Below, in pieces: positions 5,458 to 5,990 of a DNA stretch of 5,990 nucleotides. Origin of the DNA: Synechococcales cyanobacterium PMM_0073 (GTDB taxonomy: Bacteria; Cyanobacteriota; Cyanobacteriia; Elainellales; Elainellaceae); NCBI GenBank assembly GCA_949127695.1, contig CASBQH010000257.1, positions 1 to 5,990 on the forward strand. The letters are read 5' to 3'. Position numbers and translations under genes: made by a program. How positions within the stretch are numbered: the stretch's first letter is position 1; each line of letters starts with the position of its first letter. Below the pieces are notes generated by a model. The model searched no databases. It was not told the DNA's origin and saw only the letters and a program-made list of their open reading frames with translations.

Positions 5458-5990
5458 GTGAATAAGCGTTGGAGAAATGCAGGGCTGTATGCCCTATTGG
5501 TAGTAGTTGTGATCTTTTTGGCGACCGCCTTTCTTGATCGACAGCCCCAAACTACAGCATCCTGGCCCTACAGTCAGTTCATTGACAAAGTAGAGGCGGG
5601 TCAGGTTGAGCGGGTGAATATTAGCGCTGATCGCAGCAGAGCGCAGGTCATGACGGGCGACGGTCAGCGCGTGTTGGTGAATTTGCCTCCTGATCCTGAG
5701 CTGTTGAACACGCTGCAAACCAACAGCGTCGATATTGCGGTTTCGCCTACCACAGAAGATAATCCCTGGGTGCGCGTCCTCAGCACGCTGCTGATTCCGT
5801 TCTTGCTGCTGGTGGTGCTGTTTTTTGTGCTGCGTCGAGCACAGGGCGGCCCCGGCAATCAGGCAATGAACTTTGGCAAGTCGCGGGCGCGGGTGCAGAT
5901 GGAGCCGCAAACCCAAACTACCTTTGGAGACGTGGCTGGCATTGAGCAAGCCAAGCTGGAGCTAGCCGAAGTCGTAGACTTTTTGAAGAA
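5458..5990 (+). CDS. ftsH: ATP-dependent zinc metalloprotease FtsH, N-terminal part (cut by right edge)
   Basis: The first 177 codons of FtsH, the hexameric membrane-bound AAA+ protease that removes damaged or unassembled membrane proteins; in cyanobacteria, FtsH complexes act in photosystem II repair and other quality control. Translation starts at GTG with a strong AGGAGG. Residues 9-25 (GLYALLVVVVIFLATAF) form the first membrane helix, about 30-100 the periplasmic or lumenal domain (SWPYSQFIDKVEAGQVERV near its start), and 103-124 the second helix. FGKSRARVQMEPQTQTTFGD (138-157) and VAGIEQAKLELAEVVDFLK lead into the AAA domain. The Walker motifs and HEXXH zinc site lie beyond the edge, so activity cannot be judged. 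WRNAGLYALL and the QMEPQT stretch recall the FtsH1/FtsH3 type of Synechocystis (from memory), but the paralog is not settled. The full protein is usually about 610-670 residues. Confidence 0.95.
   Translation, partial: MNKRWRNAGLYALLVVVVIFLATAFLDRQPQTTASWPYSQFIDKVEAGQVERVNISADRSRAQVMTGDGQRVLVNLPPDPELLNTLQTNSVDIAVSPTTEDNPWVRVLSTLLIPFLLLVVLFFVLRRAQGGPGNQAMNFGKSRARVQMEPQTQTTFGDVAGIEQAKLELAEVVDFLK

Noticed and set aside
5494..5949. A 151-codon open frame on the minus strand
   Set aside because: It lies wholly antisense to ftsH, its protein is low in recognisable motifs and rich in His/Gln/Arg from reversed codons, and the ftsH frame is certain.

Overview
The window looks like ordinary chromosomal DNA of a cyanobacterium, probably of the Leptolyngbya-like kind. 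The evidence is protein-level: an FtsH whose N-terminus reads WRNAGLYALL, a NadA beginning VFTTTRPHQ, a PsiE-family membrane protein, and small DUF937 and BON-domain proteins of cyanobacterial type. Genus cannot be fixed from the sequence. Base composition is even throughout. No insertion sequence, prophage, CRISPR array, tRNA or rRNA is visible.

Layout: (1) Bases 1-593, minus strand, hold the N-terminal 197 residues of arginine decarboxylase SpeA, which runs off the left edge. (2) Bases 673-1158, minus, encode a four-helix PsiE-like membrane protein. Its start codon faces that of queG, with only 19 bases between them. (3) Bases 1178-2191, plus, encode epoxyqueuosine reductase QueG, followed closely by a Gln-rich coiled-coil protein with a recent internal 54-bp duplication. 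(4) Bases 2676-3698, minus, hold two small genes in the same direction: a BON-domain protein (transcribed first) and a DUF937 protein ending in a dockerin-like calcium loop. Two tandem hairpins lie at the end of the BON gene. (5) Bases 3947-5262, plus, hold a 78-residue protein with four closely spaced cysteines and then quinolinate synthase NadA. The NadA region has its own TATAAT box and an 8-bp inverted repeat in the gap. (6) Bases 5263-5457 are a leader with a 12-bp tandem repeat and small palindromes. (7) From 5458 to the right edge is the N-terminal part of the membrane protease FtsH.

Functionally this is housekeeping: polyamine synthesis (SpeA), tRNA queuosine modification (QueG), NAD synthesis (NadA) and thylakoid or plasma membrane proteolysis (FtsH), with several small cyanobacterial proteins of unknown role. 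QueG and NadA both need [4Fe-4S] clusters. The most intriguing item is the small Cys4 protein directly before nadA. I found no convincing sign of a new multi-gene system; the second-look items are mainly regulatory or repeat structures and the small proteins.
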